Assembly: GCF_037940415.1 (NCBI RefSeq)
Contig: NZ_CP149798.1
Span: forward strand, 6,419,001-6,483,000
From: Streptomyces sp. f51
GTDB taxonomy: Bacteria > Actinomycetota > Actinomycetes > Streptomycetales > Streptomycetaceae
Direction: 5' to 3'
Length of the DNA stretch: 64,000 nt
Part shown: piece after piece, positions 23,851-32,759 of the stretch
Numbering within the stretch: the first letter of the stretch is position 1
How the letters are laid out: each line of letters begins with the position of its first letter
The notes under the pieces: model-generated
Databases searched by the model: none
What the model was told of the DNA's origin: nothing
What the model saw: the letters and a program-made list of their open reading frames with translations, nothing else
Made by a program: the position numbers and the translations under genes

Positions 23851-24669
23851 TCACGGGGACCGCCTGGAGGAGTCGCGCAGACCGTGGTACCAGCCGAGGA
23901 CCCGGCGTTCGACCAGCTGGAGGACGACGGAGAGAAGGAAGCCGAGCAGACCGAGGACGAGGATCCCGGTCCACATGTCGGGGATCGCGAAGCCGCGCTG
24001 GAACTGCACGATGGTGAAGCCGAGTCCGTTGCTGGCCGCGAACATCTCGCTGATGACCATGAGGATGATGCCGACGGACAGTGCCTGCCGCAGCCCCGCG
24101 AAGATCTGCGGGCTCGCCGACGGCAGGACCAAGGACCGGATCCGGGCGGGCCCCGTGATGCCGTACGAGCGGGCCGTCTCGGACATCACCGGGTCGACGC
24201 CGCGTACGCCCTCGATCGTGTTGAGCAGGATCGGCCACACACAGCCGCTCGCGATCACGACGATCTTCATCGTGTCCCCGATGCCCGCGAACAGCATGAT
24301 GACCGGAACGAGCACCGGCGGCGGCACCGCCCGCAGGAACTCGAGGACCGGTTCGCACACCGCCCGCACCTTCCGGTACGAGCCGATCAGCGTCCCGAGG
24401 GCGATCCCCGCGGTCGCGGCCGACGCGTAGCCGGCGAGCAGCCGCAGCAGGCTGGGCACCAGGTCGGCCCGCAGCCGTGCGCGGGTCCAGACGTCGGGGA
24501 ACGTCCTGATGATCGTGCGCAGCGGGGGCCAGTAGACATCGGTGCTGCCGTCCGAGGCGAGCCACCAGAGGGCGAACAGCAGCGCCGGGAGCGCGACGAC
24601 GAACAGCGCGCGCAGCAGCCGGCCGGCCCACGGGTTCGGCCGCGTCCGCCCGGCCAAGGCGTCCGTCAC
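23851..24669 (-). CDS. NitT/TauT-type ABC importer permease (second)
   Basis: A 272-residue membrane protein with about six helices and coupling loop MSETARSYGITGPARIRSLV. The GTG start at 24669 overlaps the preceding stop as GTGA. Two different permease genes in one operon imply a heterodimeric channel, whereas many SsuC/TauC systems use one. Confidence 0.9.
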   Translation of the reverse strand: MTDALAGRTRPNPWAGRLLRALFVVALPALLFALWWLASDGSTDVYWPPLRTIIRTFPDVWTRARLRADLVPSLLRLLAGYASAATAGIALGTLIGSYRKVRAVCEPVLEFLRAVPPPVLVPVIMLFAGIGDTMKIVVIASGCVWPILLNTIEGVRGVDPVMSETARSYGITGPARIRSLVLPSASPQIFAGLRQALSVGIILMVISEMFAASNGLGFTIVQFQRGFAIPDMWTGILVLGLLGFLLSVVLQLVERRVLGWYHGLRDSSRRSP

Positions 24670-25475
24670 ACCGCCACCTCCCCGCGCACCGACTGGTGCC
24701 AGGCCAGCGCGTACCGCTCGACCGTCCGCGCGCCCACGTTGACGATCAGCCCGAGCAGGCCCGTGACCACGATGAGCGCGTACATCTCGGGCACGGCCTG
24801 CGAGGTCTGAGCGACGGCGATGCGCGCACCCAACCCCGGGGCGCCGATGACGAGTTCGGCGGTCACCGTGAGGATCAGCGCGACCGCGGCGGCGAGCCGG
24901 ACGCCCGTCATGACGTACGGGAGCGCGGTCGGCCACAGCACATGGCGGATCCGGGCCCAGGTGCCGAGCCCGTACGAGCGTGCCGTCTCCTCTGCCACCG
25001 GGTCGACGTCCCGCACGCCGTACATGACCTGGATGAGTACCTGCCAGAAGGACGCGTACACGACCAGCAGGAGCACCGACCTCAGCTCGGTGCCGTAGAG
25101 CAGGACGGCCAGCGGGATCAGGGCGACGGAGGGGATGGGGCGCAGGAACTCGATCGTCGAGGCGGTCGCCTCGCGCAGATACGGCACGACAGAGAGGACC
25201 ACGCCGACCACGATGCCGGCGCCGACGGCGATCATCAGGCCCAGCGCCCAGCCGGTGAGGGTGTCGCCGAGGTCCGTCCAGAAGGCGCCGTCGGTGATCT
25301 GGTCGCCGAGGGCCCGCGCGATCCGGCTGGTCGGCGGGAAGTACCGCTCTTTGACGATGCCGAGCCGCGGCACCGCCTCGCCGAGGGCGAGGAAGGCCGC
25401 GAGCCCGGCGGCGCCCAGCGCGGTGTTCACGGCCCGTTCCGTGGACCCGCCGCCGCGCGGTGACGTCGGTGTCAC
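24666..25475 (-). CDS. NitT/TauT-type ABC importer permease (first)
   Basis: A 269-residue membrane protein with six helices, FLRPIPSVALIPLAVLLYG ahead of the coupling loop and VAEETARSYGLGTWARIRHV as the loop itself. The GTG start overlaps the stop of the binding-protein gene (GTGA). It is paralogous to the next permease. Confidence 0.9.
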   Translation of the reverse strand: MTPTSPRGGGSTERAVNTALGAAGLAAFLALGEAVPRLGIVKERYFPPTSRIARALGDQITDGAFWTDLGDTLTGWALGLMIAVGAGIVVGVVLSVVPYLREATASTIEFLRPIPSVALIPLAVLLYGTELRSVLLLVVYASFWQVLIQVMYGVRDVDPVAEETARSYGLGTWARIRHVLWPTALPYVMTGVRLAAAVALILTVTAELVIGAPGLGARIAVAQTSQAVPEMYALIVVTGLLGLIVNVGARTVERYALAWHQSVRGEVAV

Positions 25476-26443
25476 GGCAGCAACTTGCCCAGATCGGGGG
25501 CCGTCTTGAAGAGGCCGTCCTGCTCGCCCAGCTTCTCCAGCGTCTCGATCGAGGCCTTGTTCGGCTCGGCGGGCCACTTCGGCAGGGTCACCTTCGCCAG
25601 CACGGCCGCGGGGATCTTCGTGTACGTGGTGACGATCTGCCGTACCTCGTCCGGGTGCGCGTCGGCGTAGGCGAGGGACTCGGCGGTGGCCTCCTGGAAG
25701 TCCTTGACCACGGCGGGGTGTTGCTGCGCGTACTGGTTCGAGGTGAAGTACATGGCGACGGTGAGGTCCTTCGCCACGTCGACCAGGGAGGAGGCGATCT
25801 CGGTCGCGCCCTGGCTCCGCACGGTGGCGAGCGCGGGCTCGACCACCATCGCGGCGTCGATCTGGCCGCTGTCGAGGGCCGCCGGCATCTGGTCGAAGGC
25901 GAGCTCGACGAACGTCACCTTGGACGGATCGCCGCCCGCCTTGCGCACCGACTCGCGCACGGCCGTCTCGTTGATGTTCTTCAGCGTGTTGACCGCGACC
26001 TTCCTGCCCTCCAGGTCCTTCGCCGTCCTGATCGCGCTGCCCTTCTTGACGGTGATCGCGCCGAAGTCCGCGCCCGCGACGCCAGTCGAGGCGACGCCGT
26101 TCGCGATGGCCTTCACCGGGACGCCGTTGGACTGGGCGATCATCAGCGAGGTCATGTTGGAGAACCCGAACTGGAACTGGCCCGAGACGACACCCGGGAC
26201 GATCGCCGCGCCGCCCTGGGCGGTCGTCATCGACAGCTTCAGTCCGTGCTTCGCGTAGAAGCCCTTCTCCTGCCCCAGATAGACGGGGGCGACATCGACG
26301 ATGGGGATGACCCCCAGCTTGACGGTGGTGGTACCACCGGACGAGGCGTTCTTGCCCGAGGCGCCTCCGCCGCCGGACGAGCCGCAGGCCGTCGCGGCGA
26401 CCATCAGGGCTCCGGTCGCGATACCGGCGAGCAGACGACGCAT
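25472..26443 (-). CDS. NitT/TauT-type substrate-binding lipoprotein
   Basis: A 323-residue lipoprotein starting at the ATG after AGGAGG. The leader MRRLLAGIATGALMVAATAC ends at the lipobox cysteine, followed by a Gly/Ser-rich linker. The mature part is SsuA/NrtA-like (VKLGVIPIVDVAPVYLGQEK, then GGAAIVPGVVSGQFQFGFSN). Family substrates include sulfonates, nitrate, pyrimidines and aromatic acids. Divergence from an IclR regulator and closeness to a vanillate-type demethylase suggest an aromatic acid (inference). Confidence 0.87.
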   Translation of the reverse strand: MRRLLAGIATGALMVAATACGSSGGGGASGKNASSGGTTTVKLGVIPIVDVAPVYLGQEKGFYAKHGLKLSMTTAQGGAAIVPGVVSGQFQFGFSNMTSLMIAQSNGVPVKAIANGVASTGVAGADFGAITVKKGSAIRTAKDLEGRKVAVNTLKNINETAVRESVRKAGGDPSKVTFVELAFDQMPAALDSGQIDAAMVVEPALATVRSQGATEIASSLVDVAKDLTVAMYFTSNQYAQQHPAVVKDFQEATAESLAYADAHPDEVRQIVTTYTKIPAAVLAKVTLPKWPAEPNKASIETLEKLGEQDGLFKTAPDLGKLLP

Positions 26444-26552
26444 GGCTCCTCCTGTGCAGACGAGAGTGTTCCGACAGGGCGTGCGCACACCGCACAATGG
26501 TGCTCAGCGCGAAGGTAGAACCCTGTCCGTGCCGGGTCAATGGCCTTGGCTG

Positions 26553-26562
26553 ACAATATTGT
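26553..26562. promoter_or_regulatory. ACAATATTGT palindrome, candidate IclR operator
   Basis: A perfect 10-bp palindrome in an AT-rich patch, bordered by TGACA-type sequences (TGACAATATTGTTGACA). It lies midway in the 185-nt divergent gap between the importer operon and the IclR gene. IclR operators are AT-rich palindromes of this kind, so it may control both directions. Confidence 0.5.
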
Positions 26563-26628
26563 TGACAGTTATCGAAGCGTGCTCACGCGGTGTGCGGAGG
26601 CGCTTCGCGTGTCCCTCTGGAGGCGGCG

Positions 26629-27444
26629 ATGCCTGCGGCAGACCGAGCGCCCCATTTCGTCCGGTCCTTCGAGCGCGGACTCGCCGTCATCCGCGCCTTC
26701 GGCCCCGACCGGCCGGAGATGACCCTCAGTGAGGTCGCCCGCGGCTGCGACCTCACCCGTGCGGCGGCGCGCCGCTTCCTGCTGACCCTGGTCGATCTCG
26801 GATACGTCCACACGGACGGCCGGGTCTTCCGGCTCACCCCGCGTGTCCTGGAACTCGGCTACGCCTATCTCTCCGGCTTCACCGTCCCGGAGATCGCTCA
26901 GCCCCACCTCGAGCAACTGGCCGAAGAGGTGGGGGAGTCGAGCTCGCTCTGTGTCCTGGACGGCGACAACATCGTGTACGTGGCGCGGGTCCCGACCCGG
27001 CGCATCATGACGGCGGCGATCACCGTCGGCACCCGCTTCCCCGCCCATGCCACCTCCGTCGGCCGCGTGATCCTCGCGCATCTCGCGGACGACGAGATCG
27101 ACACCCGGCTGAAGCGGGCCGCCCTGCGCCCCCTGACCGCACGCACGATCGTCTCGCCCGACCTGCTGAGAGCGGAGCTGGTGCGGGTCAGGAGTCAGGG
27201 ATACGCCATCGTGGACCAGGAGTTGGAGGAGGGGCTGCGCTCCGTCGCCGCGCCCGTGCGCGACCGCCACGGGGCCGTGGTGGCGGCCGCGAACATCCCC
27301 GTGCCCGCCGGCCGCACCAGCGTCGAGTCCGTCCGGCGCGACCTGCTTCCCCCTCTGCTGGCGACGGTCGCGCGGATCGAGCGCGACCTGGCGGTCACAG
27401 GTCCAGGACGAGCCGGCTCCCCAGACAGCGGGACACACAGATGA
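26629..27444 (+). CDS. IclR-family regulator, PcaU/PcaR-like
   Basis: A 271-residue protein, started at the ATG after GGAGGCGGCG. It has an N-terminal winged helix (RSFERGLAVIRAFGPDRPEM, then LSEVARGCDLTRAAARRFLL) and the IclR effector domain with SSLCVLDGDNIVYVARVP and GYAIVDQELEEGLRSVAAPV. The latter phrase is typical of the PcaR/PobR branch that senses aromatic acids. It is divergent from the importer, and its 3' end overlaps the convergent VanB-like gene by 50 nt. Confidence 0.88.
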   Translation: MPAADRAPHFVRSFERGLAVIRAFGPDRPEMTLSEVARGCDLTRAAARRFLLTLVDLGYVHTDGRVFRLTPRVLELGYAYLSGFTVPEIAQPHLEQLAEEVGESSSLCVLDGDNIVYVARVPTRRIMTAAITVGTRFPAHATSVGRVILAHLADDEIDTRLKRAALRPLTARTIVSPDLLRAELVRVRSQGYAIVDQELEEGLRSVAAPVRDRHGAVVAAANIPVPAGRTSVESVRRDLLPPLLATVARIERDLAVTGPGRAGSPDSGTHR

Positions 27445-28348
27445 GCATGGTCCCGCCCGCCTCCCGCTCCTCGTCCGTCAGCACCGAGTCCCGGTGGTCC
27501 GGGGTCCCTGCGAGGACCTCCGTCTCGCAGGTGCCGCAGGTGCCCTCGGCGCAGGAGTAGAGCACCTCGACGCCGTGGGCGCGCACCGCGTCGAGAACGG
27601 AGACACCGGGAGCGACGGTCAGCGAGCGCCCCGTCCGTGCCAGGACGACCTCGAACTCCCGCTCCCCGTCGGCCTCCTGCTCCTTGGGCCGGAACCGCTC
27701 GACGCGCAGCAGGCCGGGCGGGCAGCGCTCCTCCACCGCGTCCAGCAGCGACCCGGGACCGCAGCAGTAGACGAGGGTGCCCCGGGGGATCTCCCCCAGC
27801 ACGGAGACGAGGTCGAGCGGTCCGGTCTCGTCCTGGGGAGCGAGGGTGACCCGGTCCCCGTACCGCTCCAGCTCCCCGGTGAACGCCATCGAGCCACGGG
27901 TGCGCCCGCCGTACAGCAGGGTCCACTCGGCGCCCGCCGCCTCGGCCGCGGCGAGCATGGGCAGGATCGGGGTGATGCCGATCCCGCCCGCGACGAAGCG
28001 GTAGCGCGGGGCGGGCGCGAGCGGGAAGCGCTGCCGCGGCCCGCGGACACGGACCCTTTCGCCCTCGCCCAACCGCGCGTGCACGTGGGCCGATCCGCCG
28101 CGCCCGTCCGGTTCGCGCAGCACCGCGATCCGCCACGAGCCCCGGTCCGCCGGATCGCCGCACAGGGAGTACGGCCGCTCCAGGCCGGGACCGAGCACGA
28201 CATCGACGTGGGCCCCCGGCTCCCAGACGGGCAGTTCGGAGCCGAACGGATGGCGCAGCTCCAGGGCGAGGACACCGTCGGCGACGAACTCCCGCCGCTC
28301 GACGACGAGTTCCCCCTCGTACGAGCTTTCGCCGGCCGGGCCGGTCAC
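27395..28348 (-). CDS. vanB: Vanillate O-demethylase-type reductase
   Basis: A 317-residue phthalate-dioxygenase-reductase type protein: an FMN/NAD(P)H-binding ferredoxin-reductase module (RPYSLCGDPADRGSWRIAVL, then FVAGGIGITPILPMLA) and a C-terminal plant-type 2Fe-2S ferredoxin with CAEGTCGTCETEVL and a distant final Cys. It carries electrons from NAD(P)H to the Rieske oxygenase encoded just upstream, overlapping it by GTGA. The symbol is by family and context; the actual methoxy-aromatic substrate is not proven. Confidence 0.85.
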   Translation of the reverse strand: MTGPAGESSYEGELVVERREFVADGVLALELRHPFGSELPVWEPGAHVDVVLGPGLERPYSLCGDPADRGSWRIAVLREPDGRGGSAHVHARLGEGERVRVRGPRQRFPLAPAPRYRFVAGGIGITPILPMLAAAEAAGAEWTLLYGGRTRGSMAFTGELERYGDRVTLAPQDETGPLDLVSVLGEIPRGTLVYCCGPGSLLDAVEERCPPGLLRVERFRPKEQEADGEREFEVVLARTGRSLTVAPGVSVLDAVRAHGVEVLYSCAEGTCGTCETEVLAGTPDHRDSVLTDEEREAGGTMLICVSRCLGSRLVLDL

Positions 28349-29409
28349 CGCACCCTCTCCACGGGCTTGTCGCCCTCCTCGACCAGGCGGGCGAGTATGC
28401 GCCGGGCGGCGAGCCCGCCGGCGTCGATGCCGATGCTCAACTCCTGGTAGCCGCCGCTTTCGTGGGCGAGGTCCCGCTGGAGGAGGTTGAGCGCGTCGAC
28501 GTCCTGCATCACCACCGTGTGGTTCAAGTCCCGCATGAGGGAGCTGACTTCGTCGTCCGAGCGGGCGAAGTCGCGCGAGACCGCCCAGAAGTCGTACACC
28601 CTGCCCCGGTCCGACGGCGTGATCGCGTACGTGATCTCGGTGTGGAAGGCGTTCGGGTCGCCGCCGTCCGCCTCCGGGAGCACTCCGGCCGGCGCGACCC
28701 TGCTGTGCAGCAGATAGAGGCAGGGCGCGTGGTACTCGACGTCCTGCCAGCGCGTGATGCGGCCCCGGATCCCGGTCGAGCGGGCGTAGAACGGCGGGCA
28801 CTCGGCGTCGGCCATGCGCCGGGAGACCCGTACGACGCCGGCGTCCTCGTCCACCTCGGTGACGATCGGTGTCCCGGCGACCTCGGGCGTGCCGATGTAC
28901 CCGCCGTGCAGATACGTCTCGTGCGAGAGGTCGAGGAGGTTGTCGACGAGGAGTCCGTAGTCCGCGTCGATCACCTCCATGCCGCTGACCGTCGTCCAGC
29001 CGGGCGAGTCCATGTGCGGGGCGCGCGGAACGGCCCCCGGGTCGGCGAGCGCGGGGTCGCCGATCCAGACCCAGACGAACAGGTCCCGCTCGACGACGGG
29101 GTAGGAGGCGACACGAGCGGTGCGTGGTATCCGCTTCTGCCCGGGCACGGACACGCACGCGCCGGTCGTGTCGTAGGTGAACCCGTGGTAGCCGCACACG
29201 ATCCGGTCGCCGTCGAGCCTGCTCTCCGAGAGCGGGAAACGCCGGTGCACACACCGGTCGGACAGCGCGACGGCGGCCCCGTCCTCCTCGGAGCGGTAGA
29301 GCACGAGCGGCTCGCCGAGGACGCTCCGCCCGAGGAGCTCCCGCCCGACCTCGTGGGTGTAGGCGACGACGTACCACTGGTTCCTGGCGAAGGCGGTCGT
29401 GTGCGGCAT
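28345..29409 (-). CDS. vanA: Vanillate O-demethylase-type Rieske oxygenase
   Basis: A 354-residue aromatic-ring Rieske oxygenase. The Rieske 2Fe-2S ligands are C53, H55, C72 and H75 (DRCVHRRFP and IVCGYHGF). The mononuclear iron site is seen in DNLLDLSHETYLHGG (H163 and H168). The N-terminus FARNQWYVVAYTHEV is typical of VanA. Oxidative demethylation of vanillate would give protocatechuate, the substrate of the pca operon 14 kb away. Related enzymes demethylate other methoxy-aromatics. Confidence 0.87.
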   Translation of the reverse strand: MPHTTAFARNQWYVVAYTHEVGRELLGRSVLGEPLVLYRSEEDGAAVALSDRCVHRRFPLSESRLDGDRIVCGYHGFTYDTTGACVSVPGQKRIPRTARVASYPVVERDLFVWVWIGDPALADPGAVPRAPHMDSPGWTTVSGMEVIDADYGLLVDNLLDLSHETYLHGGYIGTPEVAGTPIVTEVDEDAGVVRVSRRMADAECPPFYARSTGIRGRITRWQDVEYHAPCLYLLHSRVAPAGVLPEADGGDPNAFHTEITYAITPSDRGRVYDFWAVSRDFARSDDEVSSLMRDLNHTVVMQDVDALNLLQRDLAHESGGYQELSIGIDAGGLAARRILARLVEEGDKPVERVR

Positions 29410-29753
29410 GGCGTTCCCGTCCCTGAGAGCGGGGCGCCGTCGCCCCGCGTGCCGTGGTCGCCACCAGGGTCGTGAGACCCGCCGGTACCCGGCAAGACGC
29501 CTTCCGCCAGACGGAAGGGGGATGCCCGGGCAGCGCCTCGTGGGCGTCGGCCGCGCCGAACGTCGGGTGACGGACCGGTGACGGGGCGCTGTGCCGGCGC
29601 CGCTGTCCGGAATCGTTCGTCCGACGTACCGCCGACCTTCACGCAAGGGACAGAGGGCCCTTTCCTGACGTTCGGTGCGCTTGGAAAACTCGCTTCGCGT
29701 ACGTTCCCTCAACCCCGGCCGCAGGGCCTGTCAGGACGAGAGGTCACCCACAC
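29410..29753. other. Gene-free divergent region
   Basis: This 344-nt gap separates the divergent vanA and phospholipase C genes and holds no convincing frame. It contains two hairpins: GCGGGGC/GCCCCGC (29429-29435 with 29442-29448), just inside the vanA leader, and CTTCCG/CGGAAG around 29500. I looked for a PHO box before the phospholipase gene and saw no clear pair of direct repeats. Confidence 0.6.
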
Positions 29754-31805
29754 ATGCCTCAAGTGAATCGGCGCCGATTCTTCCAACTCGCCGGTGGCAC
29801 AGCGGCGTTCACCGCGCTGTCCGGAAGTGTCCAGCGTGCGGCCGCCGTGCCGGCGCACCGCCGTTCGGGCACGATCGAGGACGTCGAGCACATCGTCGTC
29901 CTGATGCAGGAGAACCGTTCGTTCGACCACTACTTCGGCTCGATGAGAGGCGTCCGCGGCTTCGGCGACCCGCGTCCCGCGACCACGACCGGCACCAAGC
30001 CGGTGTGGTACCAGTCCGACGGCACCAAGGACGTGCTGCCCTTCCACCCCGAGGCGGACGACCTGGGACTCGCGTTCCTCAAGGACCTCCCGCACGGCTG
30101 GAGCGACGGGCACGCCGCGTTCAACAAGGGCAAGTACGACAAGTGGGTGCCCGCCAAGTCGGCCACGACGATGGCCTATCTGACGCGTGACGACATCCCG
30201 TTCCACTACGCGCTGGCCGACTCCTTCACCGTCTGCGACGCGTACCACTGTTCCTTCATTGGCTCGACGGACCCCAACCGCTACTACATGTGGACGGGTT
30301 ACACCGGCAACGACGGCAAGGGCGGCGGCCCGGTCCTCGGCAACGACGAGGCCGGGTACGGCTGGACGACGTACCCGGAGCGACTGGAGGCGGCCGGGAT
30401 CTCCTGGAAGGTGTACCAGGACGTCGGCGACGGTCTGGACGCGAACGGCTCCTGGGGCTGGATCCCCGATGCCTACCGCGGCAACTACGGCGACAACTCG
30501 CTGCTGTACTTCAACCAGTACCGCGACGCCAAGCCCGGCGACCCGCTGTACGACAAGGCCCGCACCGGCACCGACGCCCGCAAGGGCGAGGGCTTCTTCG
30601 ATCAGCTCAGGGCCGACGTGCAGGGCGGGAAGCTGCCCCAGATCTCCTGGATCGCCGCCCCCGAGGCCTTCACGGAGCACCCGAACTGGCCGGCCAACTA
30701 CGGCGCCTGGTACATCTCCCAGGTCCTGGACGCGCTCACCTCGGACCCCGAGGTGTGGAGCAGGACGGCCCTGTTCGTCACGTACGACGAGAACGACGGC
30801 TTCTTCGACCACCTGGTGCCGCCGTTCCCGCCGCAGTCCGCCGCCCAGGGCAAGTCCACCGTCGACGTCGGCCCGGACCTCCACCCGGGCGACGCGAGCC
30901 ACGCGGCCGGACCGTACGGACTGGGCCAGCGGGTGCCGATGCTCGTCGTCTCGCCCTGGAGCAAGGGCGGTTACGTCTGCTCCGAGACACTCGACCACAC
31001 CTCGATCATCCGGTTCATGGAAGCCAGGTTCGGAGTGCGCGAGCCCAACATCTCGCCCTGGCGGCGTGCCGTCTGCGGCGACCTGACCGCCGCCTTCGAC
31101 TTCGCCCGCAAGGACACCGCGCCGGTGGACCTGCCCGCCACCGAGGGCTACCGGCCGCCGGACGCGAACCGCCACCCCGACTACGTCCCGACCCCGCCAG
31201 CGAACCCCGCCCTGCCCCGGCAGGAGCGCGGCTCGCGACCGACCCGCCCGCTCAAGTACGCGCCGATCGTGGACGGTTCGGCGGACACGGCGGCCGGCAC
31301 GTTCACGCTGACGTTCGGCTCCGGAGCCCAGGCGGGCGCGGCCTTCCTCGTCACCTCCGGGAATCGCACGGACGGCCCCTGGACGTACACCACCGAGGCG
31401 GGCAGGACCGTCTCGGACACCTGGAACTCGGCCTACTCGGCAGGCTCGTACGACCTCACCGTGCACGGTCCGAACGGCTTCCTGCGCACCTTCAGGGGAG
31501 CCGGCAGGACGGCGGGAGTCGAGGTCACCGCCCGCCACACCGGCTGCGACGTGGAGCTCACGTTCGTGAACAGGGGCACCGCCGCGGCGAAGCTCACGCT
31601 CACGAACGGCTACGGCGGACGTTCCCAGGCCGTCCGGGTCAAGGCGGGCGCGACCGTGAAGCAGACGGTGGACCTGCGGGCGAGCAGCCGCTGGTACGAC
31701 CTGAGCGTGGTCGCCGACGGACAGGCGGGCTTCCTGCGGCGATTCGCCGGACATGTCGAGAATGGCCGTCCCGGTGTCAGTGACCCCGCTCTCGTCACTG
31801 TCTGA
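29754..31805 (+). CDS. Secreted phospholipase C, phosphocholine-specific type
   Basis: A 683-residue enzyme with a Tat signal peptide (NRRRFFQLAGGTAAFTALSG). The metal-dependent phosphoesterase motifs are HIVVLMQENRSFDHYFGSM, STDPNRYYMWTGY and FVTYDENDGFFDHL. Two beta-sandwich DUF756 domains occupy the C-terminus (about 500-590 and 590-680; FTLTFGSGA and DVELTFVNRG). It should hydrolyse phosphatidylcholine or sphingomyelin outside the cell, releasing phosphate esters. The next gene encodes a scramblase-like protein on the same strand. Confidence 0.9.
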   Translation: MPQVNRRRFFQLAGGTAAFTALSGSVQRAAAVPAHRRSGTIEDVEHIVVLMQENRSFDHYFGSMRGVRGFGDPRPATTTGTKPVWYQSDGTKDVLPFHPEADDLGLAFLKDLPHGWSDGHAAFNKGKYDKWVPAKSATTMAYLTRDDIPFHYALADSFTVCDAYHCSFIGSTDPNRYYMWTGYTGNDGKGGGPVLGNDEAGYGWTTYPERLEAAGISWKVYQDVGDGLDANGSWGWIPDAYRGNYGDNSLLYFNQYRDAKPGDPLYDKARTGTDARKGEGFFDQLRADVQGGKLPQISWIAAPEAFTEHPNWPANYGAWYISQVLDALTSDPEVWSRTALFVTYDENDGFFDHLVPPFPPQSAAQGKSTVDVGPDLHPGDASHAAGPYGLGQRVPMLVVSPWSKGGYVCSETLDHTSIIRFMEARFGVREPNISPWRRAVCGDLTAAFDFARKDTAPVDLPATEGYRPPDANRHPDYVPTPPANPALPRQERGSRPTRPLKYAPIVDGSADTAAGTFTLTFGSGAQAGAAFLVTSGNRTDGPWTYTTEAGRTVSDTWNSAYSAGSYDLTVHGPNGFLRTFRGAGRTAGVEVTARHTGCDVELTFVNRGTAAAKLTLTNGYGGRSQAVRVKAGATVKQTVDLRASSRWYDLSVVADGQAGFLRRFAGHVENGRPGVSDPALVTV

Positions 31806-31857
31806 TGGGTCCGCAACTGCCCGTGGATTTCCGGCCATGTCACGGTAGGGTGCCCCG

Positions 31858-32697
31858 GTGACCACGCATTCGAACACTCCTCCGGGCTGGTACCCGGACC
31901 CCAACGGGAAGCCCCAGACGCAGCGTTACTGGGACGGCTCGCAGTGGACCGCCCAGGAGGCTCCGGCCGGGCAGCAGGTTCCGCACCAGGGCCCGCCGCC
32001 CCAGCAGCCGTTCCCGCAGCAGGCCGGCGCGTCCGACCCGCGCGTCCAGCACCAGGTGCAGCAGCAGGCCGGTGTGGCCCCGAGCGGCGTCGGCGGCGGC
32101 ACGCTGTTCACTGAGCCGGTCCTGGTAGTGAACCAGAAGGCCAAGCTGATCGAGCTGACCAACGAGTACAAGGTCATGGATCAGCAGGGCAACCCGATCG
32201 GCTCGGTCGTCGAGGTCGGGCAGGGCGTGTTCAGGAAGATCCTGCGCTTCGTCTCCAGCCTCGACCAGTACCTCACGCACCGGCTGGAGATCCGCGACGC
32301 GCACGGCGTGCCGCAGCTGCTGCTCACGCGCCCCGCGAAGATCTTCAAGTCGCGGGTGATCGTGACCCGTCCGGACGGCTCGCCCGTCGGCGAGATCGTC
32401 CAGCAGAACATGATCGGCAAGATCAACTTCGCGATGAACGTCGGCGGCCAGAAGGTCGGCGCGATCAAGGCGGAGAACTGGCGGGCCTGGAACTTCGCGA
32501 TCGTCGACCAGTCCGAGAACGAGGTGGCCCGGATCACGAAGACCTGGGAGGGCCTCGCCAAGACGCTGTTCACGAGCGCGGACAACTACGTCCTCCAGAT
32601 CCACTTCCAGCTCCCCGAGCCGCTGCTGAGCCTCGTCGTCGCGACGGCGCTGACCGTCGACACGGCGCTCAAGCAGGACGCCCGCGGACTGGGCTGA
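31858..32697 (+). CDS. DUF2510 plus phospholipid-scramblase-related protein
   Basis: A 279-residue protein from a GTG start. The N-terminus is a DUF2510 module (PPGWYPDPNGKPQTQRYWDG) followed by a Gln/Pro-rich linker to about residue 75. The rest is a Tubby/scramblase-like beta-barrel (TLFTEPVLVVNQKAKLIELT, then GEIVQQNMIGKINFAMNVGG and NWRAWNFAIVDQSENEVARI). No membrane helix is obvious except perhaps the C-terminal LSLVVATALTV. Scramblase relatives bind membrane lipids, but activity of the bacterial ones is not established. Confidence 0.8.
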   Translation: MTTHSNTPPGWYPDPNGKPQTQRYWDGSQWTAQEAPAGQQVPHQGPPPQQPFPQQAGASDPRVQHQVQQQAGVAPSGVGGGTLFTEPVLVVNQKAKLIELTNEYKVMDQQGNPIGSVVEVGQGVFRKILRFVSSLDQYLTHRLEIRDAHGVPQLLLTRPAKIFKSRVIVTRPDGSPVGEIVQQNMIGKINFAMNVGGQKVGAIKAENWRAWNFAIVDQSENEVARITKTWEGLAKTLFTSADNYVLQIHFQLPEPLLSLVVATALTVDTALKQDARGLG

Positions 32698-32712
32698 CCG
32701 GCCACGCACGAA

Positions 32713-32752
32713 CGGAAGGGCGGCCGCGGAGAGTTCCGCGGCCGCCCTTCCG
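32713..32752. terminator. 18-bp perfect hairpin, bidirectional terminator
   Basis: The arms 32713-32730 and 32735-32752 are exact complements (CGGAAGGGCGGCCGCGGA) around the loop GAGT. It sits between the convergent scramblase-like and DMT transporter genes. Confidence 0.9.
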
Positions 32753-32759
32753 GCGTTTC

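Noticed and set aside
29640..29753. PHO box before the phospholipase C gene
   Set aside because: Fragments such as GTTCGGTGC and GTTCCCTC occur, but no properly spaced direct repeats of the Streptomyces PHO type were seen.
29709..31904. A 731-codon minus-strand frame opposite the phospholipase C gene
   Set aside because: It arises from high third-position GC in the plus-strand gene and shows no family motif.
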